A stretch of DNA of 32,358 nucleotides. Origin: Streptomyces sp. MBT53 (GTDB lineage: Bacteria; Actinomycetota; Actinomycetes; Streptomycetales; Streptomycetaceae). Below are positions 23,743 through 31,773 of the stretch, piece after piece. Position 1 is the stretch's first letter, and each line of letters starts with the position of its first letter. The position numbers were made by a program, and so were the translations under genes. The notes beneath the pieces are model-generated. The model was given only the letters and a program-made list of their open reading frames with translations. It had not been told where the DNA came from and did not search any database. The stretch covers positions 1 to 32,358 of the forward strand of contig NZ_JAEQAZ010000149.1 in the NCBI RefSeq assembly GCF_016654115.1, in the 5' to 3' direction.

Positions 23743-26043
23743 ATGGATCTCGACGCGCTCCGCTACGGCAACTTCCACCAGCTCGACGAGGCGATCACCG
23801 ACTGGCAGAACATGGCGAAGAAACTCAAGACGCTCGCCAGCGACGCCGACAAGAACCTCAAGGGCAAGGCCGACAAGGCGGATTGGGCCGGCGTCAACGC
23901 CACTGTCACCCGTGAGTTCATCGACAAGACGGCGGGCGAGTTCGCGGACGCCCACACCCAGGCGGACACCGTCGCCAACATCCTCAGTGACACCCGCGGC
24001 GAACTCGTCGGCTACCGCGACCAGTTGAACGAAGCCGTCGCGGGCGGCCAGAAGAAGAGCCTGACGGTACTGGACACCGGCCAGGGCACTTTCGTCGTCA
24101 CCCGGACCACCCGCCCCGACTGGGCTTCCGATCCCAGCGGCCGGTCCGACGCCGTCGACCAGCAGGAAGTCGACGCCCTGCGCGACGAGATCCAGCGAAT
24201 CCTCACCAAGGCCGCCGAGAGCGACTCCACCGCGGCCAAGGCACTGCGCCTCATCGTCGACCAGGCCAAGTACGGCTTCTCCGACGCCAGTTACGAGGAC
24301 CGGGACGCCGCGGCCAAGGCGATCGCCGACGCCGACGCGATGGCCAAGATCCTCGCCAAGAACCCGCACGACGTGACGAACACGGAACTCGCGAGCCTCA
24401 ACGCCGCCTTGGTCAGATACAAGAACGACCCTCTTTTCGCCGAGGAGTTCGCCGAGCAGGTGGGCCCCAAGAAGCTCCTCACCTTCTACGCCGGCATCGC
24501 CGATCCGTACCAAGGGGGCTACGACCCCGCCCGCGGCGAGCAGGCCAAGCAGCTCCAGAAGAACCTGGGCATCACCATCGGCCGCGCCACGCTCTCCGAC
24601 AGCGACAGGATGCAGAGCTGGGAGAGTGAGATGACCAAGCTCGGCCCGGACCAGCTCGGCATCGACGACGCGAGCAATCCGACCGGCTATGCCGTCATGA
24701 GCAATCTCATGCGCTTCGGCGACTACGACGACCAGTTCCTCAACGACTACGGCGACAAACTCCTCGCCTACGACAAACAGGTCAACGGCGAGGGCATCAG
24801 CCTCTGGGTCAACAACGCCAACCAGGGAGACCTCAACTACTGGGGCTACAAGAACGACCGCGGCCGCGATCCGGTGACCGGCTTTCTGGAGGCCCTGGGC
24901 CACAATCCGGGAGCGTCGGAGCAGTTCTTCGCGCGGCCCGATGTACCGGAGGGAGCCGTGGACAGGGACACCGTCGACGCGAACTCCGAGGTCAACGAGC
25001 ACCTCAAGTACCTGACCCAGGAACGTGTCTGGGTGTCCGACGCCACCATGGAAGGCGACCACGACTTCATCGCCGGGCGGGACTCACTCGGCCATGCCCT
25101 CGAAGCCGCCACGACCGGATACGCCTACGACGCCACCGCGGACGCGGTGAAGGCCGGGGGTGACCATCGCACTGCCGCCACCGCGGCCGTGATGGAACAG
25201 GTGGCCTACCTCTACGGAGGCGAGGACGGCCCGACGTTGCTGCACGACCAGCCCGAACTCGCCGACAGCCTGGGCAAGATGGGCGGTGCGTACATCGATG
25301 ACATCGACTACGAGCTGTCCGGTATCGGCGACCACGGCAAGGACGCGAGCGACTTCCCCGCCCAGTACGCCGGACGCGCGCGGTTCGGAAACCAGGGAGC
25401 CATCGACTTCCTGAGCGTCCTCGGGCAGAACGAGGACTCGCACAAGGGCGTGACGGCCGCTCAGCACCTATACACACTGAGCATGCTGGACGCCAACCCG
25501 GCCACGAGCGAGGCCCACATGAACCACGCCCGTGACGTCATGGCGGTCGGCGCCGAAGCGCGAGGCATCCTCGACAACTCCCGTGTGCAGCAGGCGGAGA
25601 CGACGTACGGCCAAGACTCGGAAGAAGCGAACAAGGCGCTGGGTAGGTCAGCCGACTGGAAGAAGCTGCTCGTGGGGGCGGTCGTGGCGGGCGGAGTCGC
25701 AGCAGTACCACTGCCCGGCTCGACGGCCGCCGCACTCGTCATCGCCCCTCTCGCCGCGGACACCCTCACCGATGCAGCCAACACACTCCTCGGGCAGGAG
25801 ATCGACAAGGCCACGGACGCCGCCGAATCCAATCCGGTCAACCGGTCGCAGATGACCAGTCGGCAGTTCTACGGCCAGGGCGTCGACGACCTCGGAACAA
25901 CATACGAGTCGTACCTCAAGGACAACCCGCAGGCGAAGAACACGGCCGACCAACAGCAATGGACCGAAGAAACGAAGAGCAGTTATATGGGCACCGGCTC
26001 GCATGAGAACGACTACCGCGGCCGGCCCCCTTACAAAGACTGA
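23743..26043 (+). CDS. Large WXG-like T7SS substrate candidate, cassette 1
   Basis: The product is 766 aa with no signal peptide. The N-terminal ~100 residues are helical with KADWAGVNA (W48-A-G50), a WxG turn in a helical hairpin. A long helical middle region has strong paralogy to the protein at 28584: AxFADAHTQ, NILSDTR, GYxxQL, MSNLMRxGDYDDxFLxDYG and LALEAATTG-type stretches. A glycine/alanine hydrophobic segment lies at about 642-684 (LLVGAVVAGGVAAVPLPG onward), which could insert into a membrane. The C-terminus is polar and Tyr/Asp-rich. The family resembles what is annotated as DUF6571 in Streptomyces (memory, not searched). No known toxin domain is recognised. GGAAGGG precedes the ATG. 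Confidence 0.85.
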   Translation: MDLDALRYGNFHQLDEAITDWQNMAKKLKTLASDADKNLKGKADKADWAGVNATVTREFIDKTAGEFADAHTQADTVANILSDTRGELVGYRDQLNEAVAGGQKKSLTVLDTGQGTFVVTRTTRPDWASDPSGRSDAVDQQEVDALRDEIQRILTKAAESDSTAAKALRLIVDQAKYGFSDASYEDRDAAAKAIADADAMAKILAKNPHDVTNTELASLNAALVRYKNDPLFAEEFAEQVGPKKLLTFYAGIADPYQGGYDPARGEQAKQLQKNLGITIGRATLSDSDRMQSWESEMTKLGPDQLGIDDASNPTGYAVMSNLMRFGDYDDQFLNDYGDKLLAYDKQVNGEGISLWVNNANQGDLNYWGYKNDRGRDPVTGFLEALGHNPGASEQFFARPDVPEGAVDRDTVDANSEVNEHLKYLTQERVWVSDATMEGDHDFIAGRDSLGHALEAATTGYAYDATADAVKAGGDHRTAATAAVMEQVAYLYGGEDGPTLLHDQPELADSLGKMGGAYIDDIDYELSGIGDHGKDASDFPAQYAGRARFGNQGAIDFLSVLGQNEDSHKGVTAAQHLYTLSMLDANPATSEAHMNHARDVMAVGAEARGILDNSRVQQAETTYGQDSEEANKALGRSADWKKLLVGAVVAGGVAAVPLPGSTAAALVIAPLAADTLTDAANTLLGQEIDKATDAAESNPVNRSQMTSRQFYGQGVDDLGTTYESYLKDNPQAKNTADQQQWTEETKSSYMGTGSHENDYRGRPPYKD

Positions 26044-26056
26044 GCAGGGACAGGGA

Positions 26057-26752
26057 ATGCGTCGAACTATAGGGCGGGCCGCACGAATGAAGGCTCTCGC
26101 CATCACCGCCGCGGCCGTACTCGTCAGCGGTTGCAGCAACAACGCCGATGACAGCGATACGGCGGGGCAGGACACCGGTGCACCGGCAGGGAAGGTGTGT
26201 GACGGGACCATGGACCCGGCTGCTTCGGCCGCGCTGCGCCGGCTGGCCGGTTCGGATCGGTTCGACGAACTCACTGGGACCAATGAGGCAGGCGAGCCCA
26301 ACACCTTCTCCTTGACCAGAGCCGTCAAGCATCTGCACGACGAGTACCTCAAACGGAGCGCGTGCAGACTGTACAAGTCCGGTGACAACAGCGGCCAACC
26401 CCTTCTGGAAGTCCGCTTTTCGGCATCCAGCACTCACCCCTCGGCCTCTGCGACGGAATCCAGCAGCGACCGGATCTCATATCCCTTGGGCGTCTACGCA
26501 CTGGCCGGCAGCAACGGAGCGGACCTCTTCTTCCGCTGTCCCACCAAGGCAACCACCGGCAGTGCATCAGTCGGCGACACGAACTACGTAAAGGCGGAAA
26601 TGTCCGCGATAGCCAACAACCTGCATGGCGACAGCGTGAACAAGGACCGCATGGTGGTGCTGAATTCGATGGCCAGGGCGGTCGCCAAGGCCGCCGGCTG
26701 CGCTTCCACCGCCGCGCTGCCGGCAGAGGTACCCGCAGCCAAGGGCAGCTGA
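26057..26752 (+). CDS. Four-cysteine lipoprotein, cassette 1
   Basis: The product is 231 aa. A signal sequence with lipobox VSGC (lipidated C26) is followed by a Ser/Asp/Gly linker and a domain with Cys at 48, 103, 161 and 215. That spacing (55, 58, 54) echoes the proteins at 30903 and 31770, with FFRCP at the third Cys. It starts 13 bases after the large substrate gene, with GGGA just upstream, so it is probably in the same operon. I chose ATG 26057; the frame is open further but inside the previous gene. An immunity or surface-anchoring role for the neighbouring substrate is inferred from position only. Confidence 0.85.
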   Translation: MRRTIGRAARMKALAITAAAVLVSGCSNNADDSDTAGQDTGAPAGKVCDGTMDPAASAALRRLAGSDRFDELTGTNEAGEPNTFSLTRAVKHLHDEYLKRSACRLYKSGDNSGQPLLEVRFSASSTHPSASATESSSDRISYPLGVYALAGSNGADLFFRCPTKATTGSASVGDTNYVKAEMSAIANNLHGDSVNKDRMVVLNSMARAVAKAAGCASTAALPAEVPAAKGS

Positions 26753-27181
26753 GTTGAAGAAGGCCACGCGGGTGCCTACATCCTGGCGGCGGCCAGAAGG
26801 ACGTCGCGAACATGGCGAATACAAGGACTGCCTCGTGCGACGACAGACACTCGAACCGCTGCAATACACGCCGAGCGCACGTACCGTACGGCCCCCAGGT
26901 CTACGTTTCCGCTTTCGACGCGTCGACAGTCAAGTCCCGACAACGCATGGGTGACACAACCAAGTTCACAGAGATGCCCAGTAGCGATGCAGTCATCCAC
27001 TGATCGACAATGACTTTCTCGGCATCCAAGTAAGTTTCGAAAACAGACACTTCAGAGTCGGGTGGGGACTCCGGGAAAACCTTCTACCTCATTGGCTCGT
27101 ACGCCCGGACCGGGGCACCAGCAGCGCCCTGCTCGCCGGGGCAGATTTCCACAAAGGCAACAGGCCGGGACTTGATGACCG
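26753..27181 (+). pseudogene. Decayed cassette remnants, unresolved
   Basis: No intact gene is seen. Base composition is noticeably less GC-rich than in the neighbours. One frame near 27065-27115 reads GKTFYLIGSYARTG and, a little later, STKATG, loosely like YPLGVYALAG ... TKATTG in the upstream lipoprotein. Frames change and stop repeatedly. I read this as remains of a lipoprotein or substrate gene, with low confidence. Confidence 0.35.
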
Positions 27182-27370
27182 TACTCAACTCCCTCTCGGG
27201 ACAACTCCGAGCAGTATCACGCCGAGGGAAACCAAGTCTTCGAGCACGGTTTCAAGGCATCGATGCAGTCGGCGTACACGGTGCTCGACAGGGCCGACCA
27301 TGATTCCTCTTGGACCAGCGGAAGCCCGGTCCAAGAAGACGTCGGCCAGCTCCCCTCCTCCGAAGGCTGA
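27182..27370 (+). pseudogene. C-terminal fragment of a lost cassette gene
   Basis: An open stretch of about 62 codons ends at TGA 27368-27370 and reads EQYHAEGNQVFEHGFKASMQ, then SAYTVLDRADHDSSW. Two in-frame stops lie just upstream and there is no start. FKASMQSAYTVLDRA loosely recalls IEASVATSAEDGFDSA near the end of the 771-aa substrate. It sits exactly where a substrate gene would end before a lipoprotein gene, which supports the reading as a fragment. Confidence 0.45.
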
Positions 27371-27373
27371 ACC

Positions 27374-27823
27374 ATGGCCTTCTCCCTCTCGAAGTCAGCG
27401 CTTTCGACGGCGATCGCCGTTCTCGCCGTCACGCTCTGCGGCCGCTCGTCGAAGTCGGCGCCGACACCTGAACCGAGCTCTTCGAGGAGGGGACAGGCGA
27501 CATCGCAGGGCGCACCGGAGGTCAACTGACCATCTCCGCCCAGTGGGTCAAGGTCGCCGCCGGAGACCGCACCTGGAACGGCGCCAACGGCTGGACCGTT
27601 TTCGACCTGGCGGGCGACGGCGACAGAGACGTGAGCGTGCCGTACGCGAGTGCCGCGTCCGACACCTGGCACCTCGACTTCCGCTGCCCCGTCGGTCCCG
27701 GACGTGCGACGAACACCGCGCTCTCCCTGGTCGTCGGAACGTACCGACTCAACCAGAATCACGACGCCCGGGCCCCCGAAGACCTGCCCCGCGTCGTTGG
27801 GCGACTTGAAGAAACTCACCTGA
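27374..27823 (+). pseudogene. Frameshifted lipoprotein gene
   Basis: ATG 27374 has GAAGG upstream and encodes a signal-like sequence, MAFSLSKSALSTAIAVLAVT, followed by LCG, close to a lipobox. The frame then stops at GTCAACTGA (about 27530). From about 27470 a different frame continues with coding character: ELFEEGTGDIAGRTGG, WNGANGWTVFDLAGDGD, then WHLDFRCPVG, matching the FxCP third-cysteine region of the neighbouring lipoproteins. The original frame ends at TGA 27821-27823 with SLGDLKKLT. Two compensating shifts would explain this. It lies immediately upstream of the second promoter block. Confidence 0.65.
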
Positions 27824-27840
27824 ACCGGCGGTGTCTTCCC

Positions 27841-27917
27841 CGAAACTTCACACGCCGACAATCACTACATTTCGGACCTGACCAGGACTTTACCCGGAGT
27901 GGGTTGCTAGCTTGACC
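27841..27917 (+). promoter_or_regulatory. Conserved promoter block, cassette 2
   Basis: This is the second copy of the block at 23134-23209, at the same relative position. TAGCTT (27908-27913) is the candidate -10. The distance to the shared ribosome-binding element GCACGGGGGAAGG (27935-27947) is 17 bases here against 54 in cassette 1, so the leader differs in length. Transcription would begin near 27920. Confidence 0.7.
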
Positions 27918-27955
27918 GGAGATCGGAATCGAGCGCACGGGGGAAGGGTCTGTCC

Positions 27956-28477
27956 ATGGCCTGGGAAGAGTGGGAACAGCTCAAGGCTCAGGCCGCCGAC
28001 CGGCAGTCGCCTGCCATGCAGTTGAACCACGTCGACGGTGGCGGCGGGACGTACGGACCCTATGTCCTGCCGAAGGAGTACGGCGATCTCCGGGTCGGGC
28101 AGAAAGACCTGGCGAAGATCGGCGGCGCCGCGAACTCCCTCTACAACCAACTCTGGGACAAGGCCCGCGTCGCCGTGCCCAGCAGCGACTCCGCGGCCGG
28201 CGACCTCTCGACGCAGGGGTTCGCGCTCGGCGCCGGGCTCCGGCATGTGTCGACCCGCTGGGAGGAGCAGCTCAAGTCCCTGATGGACGCGTGCGCCCAG
28301 ATCTCCAACCACATGCACACCACGACAAAGCTGCACGCCGGTGACGAGGGCTATATCCAGCGGCAGATGAGCAGCATCGACACGCTGGATGCCGGCTTCG
28401 ACGAACGGGTCGGTGTGCCGGGCGAGAAGAATCCCGTCCATTCCGGAGACAAGGGGAAGAAGGACGAGAAGGGGTAG
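27956..28477 (+). CDS. Small helical T7SS partner protein, cassette 2
   Basis: The product is 173 aa and paralogous to the protein at 23286 along its whole length: AWEEWEQLK, GDLRVGQKDLAKIG, RWEEQLKSLMDACAQISNH, KLHAGDEGYI and MSSIDTLDAGFDER. It has about 22 extra residues at the C-terminus, Lys/Asp/Gly-rich, ending in GDKGKKDEKG. GGGGGAAGGG lies about seven bases before the ATG. The downstream gene is 106 bases away, not four as in cassette 1; that gap holds a pyrimidine-rich stretch (28527-28563) and a small CCGGC/GCCGG hairpin (28501-28515). Confidence 0.87.
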   Translation: MAWEEWEQLKAQAADRQSPAMQLNHVDGGGGTYGPYVLPKEYGDLRVGQKDLAKIGGAANSLYNQLWDKARVAVPSSDSAAGDLSTQGFALGAGLRHVSTRWEEQLKSLMDACAQISNHMHTTTKLHAGDEGYIQRQMSSIDTLDAGFDERVGVPGEKNPVHSGDKGKKDEKG

Positions 28478-28583
28478 CGAGCGCCGGGGCGGTCAGAGGT
28501 CCGGCATATCGCCGGTCTCGTATTCGTTTCCCCTCCTTCCCCTCCTTCACCTGTTCTCCCGCCCTCTCCAAGGACACACCCCC

Positions 28584-30899
28584 ATGCAACTCAACGCTCT
28601 CCGCGACGCGAATTTCACACTGCTCGACGACGCCGTGTCCGACTGGTCGACGCTCGTCAGGCACCTTGAGGAACTCAAGAAGGACGCCGAGGACGACCTT
28701 CACCAGGCCGCCAACAAGGCCGACTGGGCCGGTATGAACGCGAAGGTGTCCAAGGAGTTCATCGGGAAGACCGCCGGTGAATTCACCGACGCCCACACGC
28801 AGGCCCAGTCGATTCACAACATCCTCAGCGACACCCGGGACGAACTCAAGGGCTACCACGGGCAGTTGGTCGACGCCATCGAGGGCGGCCGGAAGAAGAA
28901 CCTCACGGTCATCGGCTACGACGGCGGTTTCACCGTCACCACGAATGTTCCCCCCGAGGGCCGTGCCCAGGGGGACAAGGACAACGCGACGGAGATCACC
29001 GCGCTCCGGGATCAGATCCAGGGGATTCTGAACAAGGCGACCGAGAGCGACGAGACGGCCAGGACGGTCCTCCAAGCCATCGCGGATCAGAGCGAGTTGG
29101 GCTTCACGGACGCCACCTACGCCACCCGCGACGAAGCCGCGGCGGCCTTGAAGGAAGCCGACGAGCTGGCCGAGCTCGCGAAGAAGAACCCCGACGATCT
29201 GACGGTCCAGGACTTCGACCGGCTCAACGCGGGCCTCAAGAGGTACGGCGGGGACGAGCTCTTCGCGGAGCGGTTCGCCACGCGGCTCGGGCCGCAGAAG
29301 ACCCTGGAGTTCTGGACCGGGATCACGGACGCCAACCGGGGGAACTACGAACTGGGGCACAAACGGCTCGACCAGTTCGACGATCTGCAGCGCAACCTGA
29401 GCATGACGCTGGCGCACGCGTCGCAGAGCGATTCGGCGGCGATGGCCGACTGGAAGCGCACGATGATCGACATCGGCGACAAGCCGCTGTACGGCGACCG
29501 GGGCGGCCCCATGGGTTTCCAGGTCATGAGCAACCTGATGCGGGCCGGCGACTACGACGACCGGTTCCTCCAGGACTACGGCACCAAGCTCATGGAGACC
29601 GAACGCAAGCTCACCGGCAACGGCGCGCACCGCAACGGGTTCTGGCAGCTCATGGGCGGAGACCCGTGGCTGAACCGCATCGGCGACGACAGCGGCTCCG
29701 ACCCGCTCACCGGTTATCTCAAGGGTCTGTCCAACAGCCCTGACGCGGCCACCTCGTTCTTCAACCAGGAGTACGTCTCGAAGGACGACCCGGACAATCC
29801 CTTCGAGCGTGACTCGGACGACGAGAACGACTACAAGGGCAAGGTCACGCTGTCCAACTTCCAGTACCTGTTCGAGGAACGCGACTGGCCCCAGGAGGCG
29901 GACCTCCACGGCGACGACATCCACACCGGTCAGAACAATCTGGCCCTCGCGCTGGAAGCGGCCACCACCGGACATCCGGCGGGCGAAATGCCCACGGCGG
30001 ACACTCCGGCCCACAACGCGGAGCAGGCAAGGCTGATGGAGAACATCGTCCAGTCGGTCTCCGAGGACCCGTCCCGCCTGAGCAAGAACAGCTATATGTC
30101 GGACAGCATGGGGCAGATCGCCGCGGAGTACATGCCTGACATCAATCGCCAGTTGCACGCGGGGCAGGACCATGAGACGGCGCTCTTCCCCATCGCGGGA
30201 ACCGCGGCCGCCCCCGACGAGCGGGATCTGACGAGGTTCCTCTACACGGTCGGCCAGAATCCCGAGGGGTACGCCGCCGTGAATCTGGGCCAGCACAGCT
30301 ATACGACCCAGTTGATGCAGCATCACTTCGAGCATCCGGACGCCTACGTCCAGGATCCGTCGTTCAGCCAGAGCGAGAACCTCAAGCAGGGGATCGACGG
30401 AGCGGCGCGCACCGCAGGCCAGATCGAGGGCATTCTCGGCGCCGGACGCGCCTATGCGGGCGAGTTGGAGGGCGGCGCCAAGGACGCCGAATACAACGCC
30501 GCTCTGGAGAACGCGAGCACATGGGGCGGAACCGCCATCGGTATCGGCGTCGGCATGGCCACGGAGCCGCTCACCGGTCCGGGGGGCGCGATCATCGGCG
30601 ATCTGGCGGGGACGGCCGCCGACGAGATCATCAGCTCCATCACCGAGGGAGCCATGAAGGACAGTTCCGGCGAGGTGATCTACCGCAACGGTGCGAGCTT
30701 CCAGGACACCTCCGACTCGACGTACAAGTTGGTCGAAGCGGCGGCCAGGAAGGCGGGCGAGAATTCCGGTCACCGCTATCCCCTGATCGAGGCGTCCGTC
30801 GCGACCTCCGCGGAAGACGGATTCGACTCGGCCGGCCGGAAGGTCCACCAGTACCTCGACGGAGAGGGAATCCCCCGGCAACTCGACACGGAAGACTGA
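28584..30899 (+). CDS. Large WXG-like T7SS substrate candidate, cassette 2
   Basis: The product is 771 aa. It aligns with the 766-aa protein of cassette 1 from the first residues (LNALRDANFTLLDDAVSDW) and has its WxG turn at the same position (KADWAGMNA, W48-A-G50). The glycine-rich hydrophobic segment also recurs at the same place (about 646-690, GTAIGIGVGMATEPLTGPGG onward). The last ~80 residues differ completely between the two proteins. There is no signal peptide and no recognised enzyme motif. I chose ATG 28584 because AAGGAC lies eight bases upstream. The next gene starts three bases after its stop. Confidence 0.86.
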   Translation: MQLNALRDANFTLLDDAVSDWSTLVRHLEELKKDAEDDLHQAANKADWAGMNAKVSKEFIGKTAGEFTDAHTQAQSIHNILSDTRDELKGYHGQLVDAIEGGRKKNLTVIGYDGGFTVTTNVPPEGRAQGDKDNATEITALRDQIQGILNKATESDETARTVLQAIADQSELGFTDATYATRDEAAAALKEADELAELAKKNPDDLTVQDFDRLNAGLKRYGGDELFAERFATRLGPQKTLEFWTGITDANRGNYELGHKRLDQFDDLQRNLSMTLAHASQSDSAAMADWKRTMIDIGDKPLYGDRGGPMGFQVMSNLMRAGDYDDRFLQDYGTKLMETERKLTGNGAHRNGFWQLMGGDPWLNRIGDDSGSDPLTGYLKGLSNSPDAATSFFNQEYVSKDDPDNPFERDSDDENDYKGKVTLSNFQYLFEERDWPQEADLHGDDIHTGQNNLALALEAATTGHPAGEMPTADTPAHNAEQARLMENIVQSVSEDPSRLSKNSYMSDSMGQIAAEYMPDINRQLHAGQDHETALFPIAGTAAAPDERDLTRFLYTVGQNPEGYAAVNLGQHSYTTQLMQHHFEHPDAYVQDPSFSQSENLKQGIDGAARTAGQIEGILGAGRAYAGELEGGAKDAEYNAALENASTWGGTAIGIGVGMATEPLTGPGGAIIGDLAGTAADEIISSITEGAMKDSSGEVIYRNGASFQDTSDSTYKLVEAAARKAGENSGHRYPLIEASVATSAEDGFDSAGRKVHQYLDGEGIPRQLDTED

Positions 30900-30902
30900 A
30901 AA

Positions 30903-31523
30903 GTGAAACTCACTCGTTCAAAGACTCTTCTCGCCTGCGTGGTGTTCGTCTCGCTGGCTCTCCTCGCGGGCATCGCCTACGCGGTCGAGCTGCCGCCCTT
31001 CGAGGAGAAGGTGGGCGACATCCGGGCATCGGATGTGTGCGCGACCATGGGATCCGGGTCCACAAGTGCCGCCGCCCTGAAGCGGGTTCTGCCGGAGAAG
31101 TCGTCGTACTCGTTCGACGACAGCCTGACGGACCTCCGCCTCGACGCGACCGACGACACGTACCAGACGGACTGCACCGTGGACGGGGGCGGCGAACAAC
31201 TCGCCTGGACGGGGACCGAGTTGCTGGAGTACGACACCACGGAGGCATGGGCCGAGGAAGTACTGGGGCAGTACGACTCCGTGTCGGCACTGACACCGTT
31301 CACCGCCGGGGACAAGGCACTTGCCTCGTCAAAGGTCGCGGCGGTCTACCTTCCCTGCACATCGCACGGTGCCGACCGTCACCTCAGTGTGGTCGTCAAC
31401 CTGAAGAAAAAGGGCAGTGCCGGCGACTCGACCCTGCGCTCCGGACTCATCACCCTCGCCAGAAATGCCGCCGAATACGCCCACACCAAGGCGAAGTGCG
31501 ATACGCCGAACAAACTCGGGTGA
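30903..31523 (+). CDS. Exported four-cysteine protein, cassette 2
   Basis: The product is 206 aa. A hydrophobic N-terminus (about residues 8-27) ends in AYA-VE, either a cleaved signal peptide or a membrane anchor; there is no lipobox. Cysteines lie at 46, 91, 152 and 199 (spacing 45, 61, 47), with VLP after the first, CTVD at the second and YLPC at the third, as in the lipoprotein at 31770. The GTG start follows the substrate stop by three bases, with GGAAG eight bases upstream. It holds the same operon place as the cassette 1 lipoprotein. Confidence 0.82.
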   Translation: MKLTRSKTLLACVVFVSLALLAGIAYAVELPPFEEKVGDIRASDVCATMGSGSTSAAALKRVLPEKSSYSFDDSLTDLRLDATDDTYQTDCTVDGGGEQLAWTGTELLEYDTTEAWAEEVLGQYDSVSALTPFTAGDKALASSKVAAVYLPCTSHGADRHLSVVVNLKKKGSAGDSTLRSGLITLARNAAEYAHTKAKCDTPNKLG

Positions 31524-31773
31524 TAGTTCGTAGCGGTGCTCCTTGTCGTGGTCACGGCTTCTTGTTCTTCGTAGTCGCCCACTCGCGAGTACGCCCTGCC
31601 CAAGGATCTCCGCATCGGAGCTGCGGCCGTTCGTCGAGCAGTACGCGGCTGCCGTCGCAAAGACCAACGCGTGCCAGGACTCACGCCCCCACCTGGCCGT
31701 GACCGCCTTCTCGCAGGCGACCTTCCTCGCCTACCTGCATGGCCAATGGAACTCGGAGAGTGACGCGAAGTGA
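31524..31773 (+). pseudogene. Deleted lipoprotein gene remnant
   Basis: One frame from about 31530 reads VAVLLVVVTASCSS, then a TAG stop, then SPTREYALPKDL. This is a signal with lipobox followed by the equivalent of PSREFTVPKALCG in the next gene. Near 31605 the sequence jumps, in another frame, to ELRPFVEQYAAAVAKTNAC and on to a stop at 31773, matching the C-terminal helix and final cysteine of the same family. The middle (about 100 codons) is gone. The final stop still overlaps the next start as GTGA, a relic of coupling. Confidence 0.75.

Noticed and set aside
28272..30881. 869-codon open frame on the minus strand opposite the cassette 2 substrate gene
   Set aside because: It mirrors the plus-strand gene as expected for GC-rich third positions, is rich in Arg/Val/Leu/Gly, has no ribosome binding site and no motif. 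The plus frame has a clear paralogue.
23743..30899. Known polymorphic-toxin enzyme domain in the large cassette proteins
   Set aside because: I could not recognise a nuclease, deaminase, NADase or ADP-ribosyltransferase motif in either C-terminus, so no toxin class is claimed.
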